A DNA stretch of 49,025 nt from Cruorifilaria tuberocauda (lineage: Eukaryota > Nematoda > Chromadorea > Rhabditida > Onchocercidae). The stretch lies in assembly GCA_013365365.1 (NCBI GenBank), contig JABVXU010000406.1, positions 1-49,025 on the forward strand. The letters run 5' to 3'. Positions 47,198-49,025 of this stretch are shown piece by piece (the stretch's first letter is position 1; every line of letters begins with the position of its first letter). A program made the translations under genes and the position numbers. The notes below the pieces were generated by a model that was not told the origin of the DNA, ran no database searches, and saw only the letters and a program-made list of their open reading frames with translations.

Positions 47198-49025
47198 TTA
47201 CCAATTTGATAAAGCTGAAAGATTAAAACTTTCTGCTAACAATCATTTCATTATTACTTATCATTCATATAATTTCCACCTAATATTAATATCATTAGCA
47301 AATTTAGTAATTAACTTGCAAAATACCTTTACGTACGATTTCATTGATCGATATCAGTTCACGTATTTAATATTGCTTGGAATAAACTTTAATAATTTCA
47401 GTAAAAGATGCATCAAATATATACATGAAGGAAGAATACTGATAAACAGCCTTTGGTACTGATTGTTAGTAAATAATCCTATTACAGGAAAAAGAAAAAT
47501 TGGATAGTTATTCATTAAAAAGGTCAAAGTACATCATATCATAGATGTACTATAAGTACTTTGCTGCTTAAATGTGAAAGTTTATTTTCTTTTTTTTTTT
47601 CAATTTTTCTTTCATCTTTCAGATCACACTTTTTGACCTTGAATTTACATGAAAATTAAATTACTGAAAGTATTTTTTTTCTTTTAAAATTATTAACTCT
47701 TCTCGAAAATAGTTTCAGGATTTACTAATATCTTCTTTCGTGGGATTAATTTAAATTGTATACATGATAATAAAGATTTCGGTTTTTTTTTCAAAAAATT
47801 ATTTCATAATTTTTGAATATCAAATGTTTAATTATATTCTAAGATAAAAAAATGGTGATAAGTAATATCATTTCGATTCCCTTTAAAATACATTCGACTA
47901 AAATAAATAAATGAAAGTTGAAACGATTGAAAATAAAATCTGTTTCTTTTTTTTTAACAAAAATAATACTTACAAAAATGATTGTCAGAAACAAATTAAT
48001 GTAATGAATCAATCTTTCTTTTTTTATCATTATCAAGCTTTAAAATTTTCATCTCCTAAGAGTTTTCGAACAATTTCTGTTTAACATTAAAAATTTAACA
48101 TCTATATTCTAGGAATCTTCATAATAAATTCGAATTAGAGATGATTTTATAGCAGGGAAAAAGAAGTAAAGAAGGAAAAAGTGAAAACTTTAAAAGAGAA
48201 GACAAAAGTGCTGATTGCTGATATCTGAATAAGTTTTATCGTTTATCAAATTTTTATAAATTTCTTGATGATTTTAATTAAAATTAAATTTAATAATTAT
48301 AAAGCCAATTTGTGAAAAAGGTTTCAAAATTTTAGAAAGAAAAGCAGAAATAGTATCATCTCTTCTTCTCCTACTCCTCCTCATTCTTCTTTTTCTCCTG
48401 GCTTCATTTCATATTTAATCTTATCTCATTTATCACTCTAAACCCAAAATCCATCCTCACTATTCTCATCTCTCTTTTCTTTATTTTAAATTTAACAAAT
48501 TTAACAGTAAACACATTCACACACACACACACACATACACATACACATACACACATACATACATACAAACACATAGACGATACGTTATTTATTATTCGTC
48601 TTTCGTATATTGACAGTATACCTTTGGTCGTTGGTGATGGTAGAAAGGAATGAATAAACTCACTAACTAATTCAATGATCGATGAAGATGAAACTGGAAG
48701 CTAAGGAAGCTAAATGAGACTTACACCTTAAGCGATAGAAGGAAGGATGGGAGCAACTGATCCAGCAACTTTCAGTATCCACTCCATTCGACATCCTCCT
48801 TCCTTCCACTACTACTCTTCCATAACTAATCTCATCTCTTCTCTTATTGGTGATATTATTCAATTTCAGTATTTGAATTACCGCTTTGCTTTTCACATTT
48901 GGTTGCTCCCAGCTTTTTTAAAAAAAAGGCAAAAAGGAACATAAAATTATCATTCATGCTGATAATTTCTCCATTTTTATCAATTAGCTTATTTATTATT
49001 TTTAATGACATCATTATATTACGTA
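47198..49025. other. 5' flank of the TMX3-like gene, simple-sequence rich
   Basis: No gene was recognised. The first bases hold the 17-base UTR and acceptor of the minus-strand gene. Farther out come polyA/polyT tracts, a pyrimidine-rich stretch (about 48358-48400) and a CA/CATA microsatellite. The GC-richer segment 48.60-48.90 kb carries overlapping short open frames on both strands, none with supporting motifs. It may belong to the promoter of a gene beyond the window. Confidence 0.45.
48511..48574. repeat. CA/CATA microsatellite
   Basis: An (AC)n run with interspersed CATA units (ACACACACACACACATACAC and on) spans about 64 bases, preceded by a long CT-rich stretch. It is a simple-sequence repeat likely to vary in length. 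Confidence 0.85.

Noticed and set aside
1..49025. Wolbachia or other bacterial insertion
   Set aside because: Filarial genomes often carry these, so I looked for intronless bacterial-type frames. None was seen; all recognised genes are spliced and eukaryotic.
1..49025. tRNA, rRNA, snRNA, SL RNA or CRISPR arrays
   Set aside because: No cloverleaf with A/B boxes, no conserved snRNA or SL core and no regularly spaced direct repeats were recognised by eye. A covariance-model scan would be needed to exclude divergent cases.

Overview
The window looks like AT-rich nuclear DNA from a nematode, most likely a filarial (spirurid) species. The genes are split into many short exons by AT-rich GT-AG introns of about 45-1300 bp. 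Nearly every predicted start codon lies 5-50 bases after a polypyrimidine-AG acceptor, as expected for spliced-leader trans-splicing. Two ShKT/Cys-rich secreted families and an EMRE-type small mitochondrial protein fit an animal genome. I read gene structures by eye from splice signals and reading-frame phase; for nine of the ten genes all exon phases close into one open frame. Species identity is inference.

Layout. 0.8-6.6 kb (minus): a complete peroxisomal half-ABC transporter of the ABCD3/PMP70 type (15 exons, 679 aa). 6.6-13.5 kb: a gene-poor AT-rich stretch. 13.5-17.9 kb (minus): a 14-exon, 789-aa protein with a CG-1/WRKY-GCM-like N-terminal module, an RNase-H-like MULE-transposase core and a C-terminal SWIM zinc finger, so probably a domesticated Mutator-like transposase. 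18.0-19.1 kb: decayed coding relics. 19.5-24.3 kb (plus): an uncharacterised charged protein (296 aa) followed about 0.5 kb later by a TRMU/MTU1 mitochondrial tRNA 2-thiouridylase, possibly an operon. 24.75-29.66 kb: two divergently transcribed paralogues of a secreted Pro-rich, Cys-patterned family. 29.9-31.0 kb: broken coding-like sequence. 31.1-36.7 kb (minus): the splicing factor RBM39 (16 exons, 621 aa). 37.4-39.1 kb (minus): a secreted protein of five tandem ShKT domains. 39.9-40.8 kb (minus): a two-exon, 84-aa EMRE (SMDT1) orthologue that is easy to miss. 40.8-44.9 kb: gene-poor. 44.9-47.2 kb (minus): a TMX3-like membrane PDI with a degenerate active site. 47.2-49.0 kb: non-coding, with a CA microsatellite.

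The genes are mostly unrelated housekeeping genes: peroxisomal lipid import, mitochondrial tRNA modification, mitochondrial calcium uptake, splicing and ER folding. Lineage-specific secreted proteins are interspersed. The most notable items are the transposase-derived MULE/SWIM gene, the EMRE orthologue with changed key residues, the divergent secreted paralogue pair and the degenerate TMX3-like protein. No tRNA, rRNA, CRISPR, bacterial or viral sequence was recognised.
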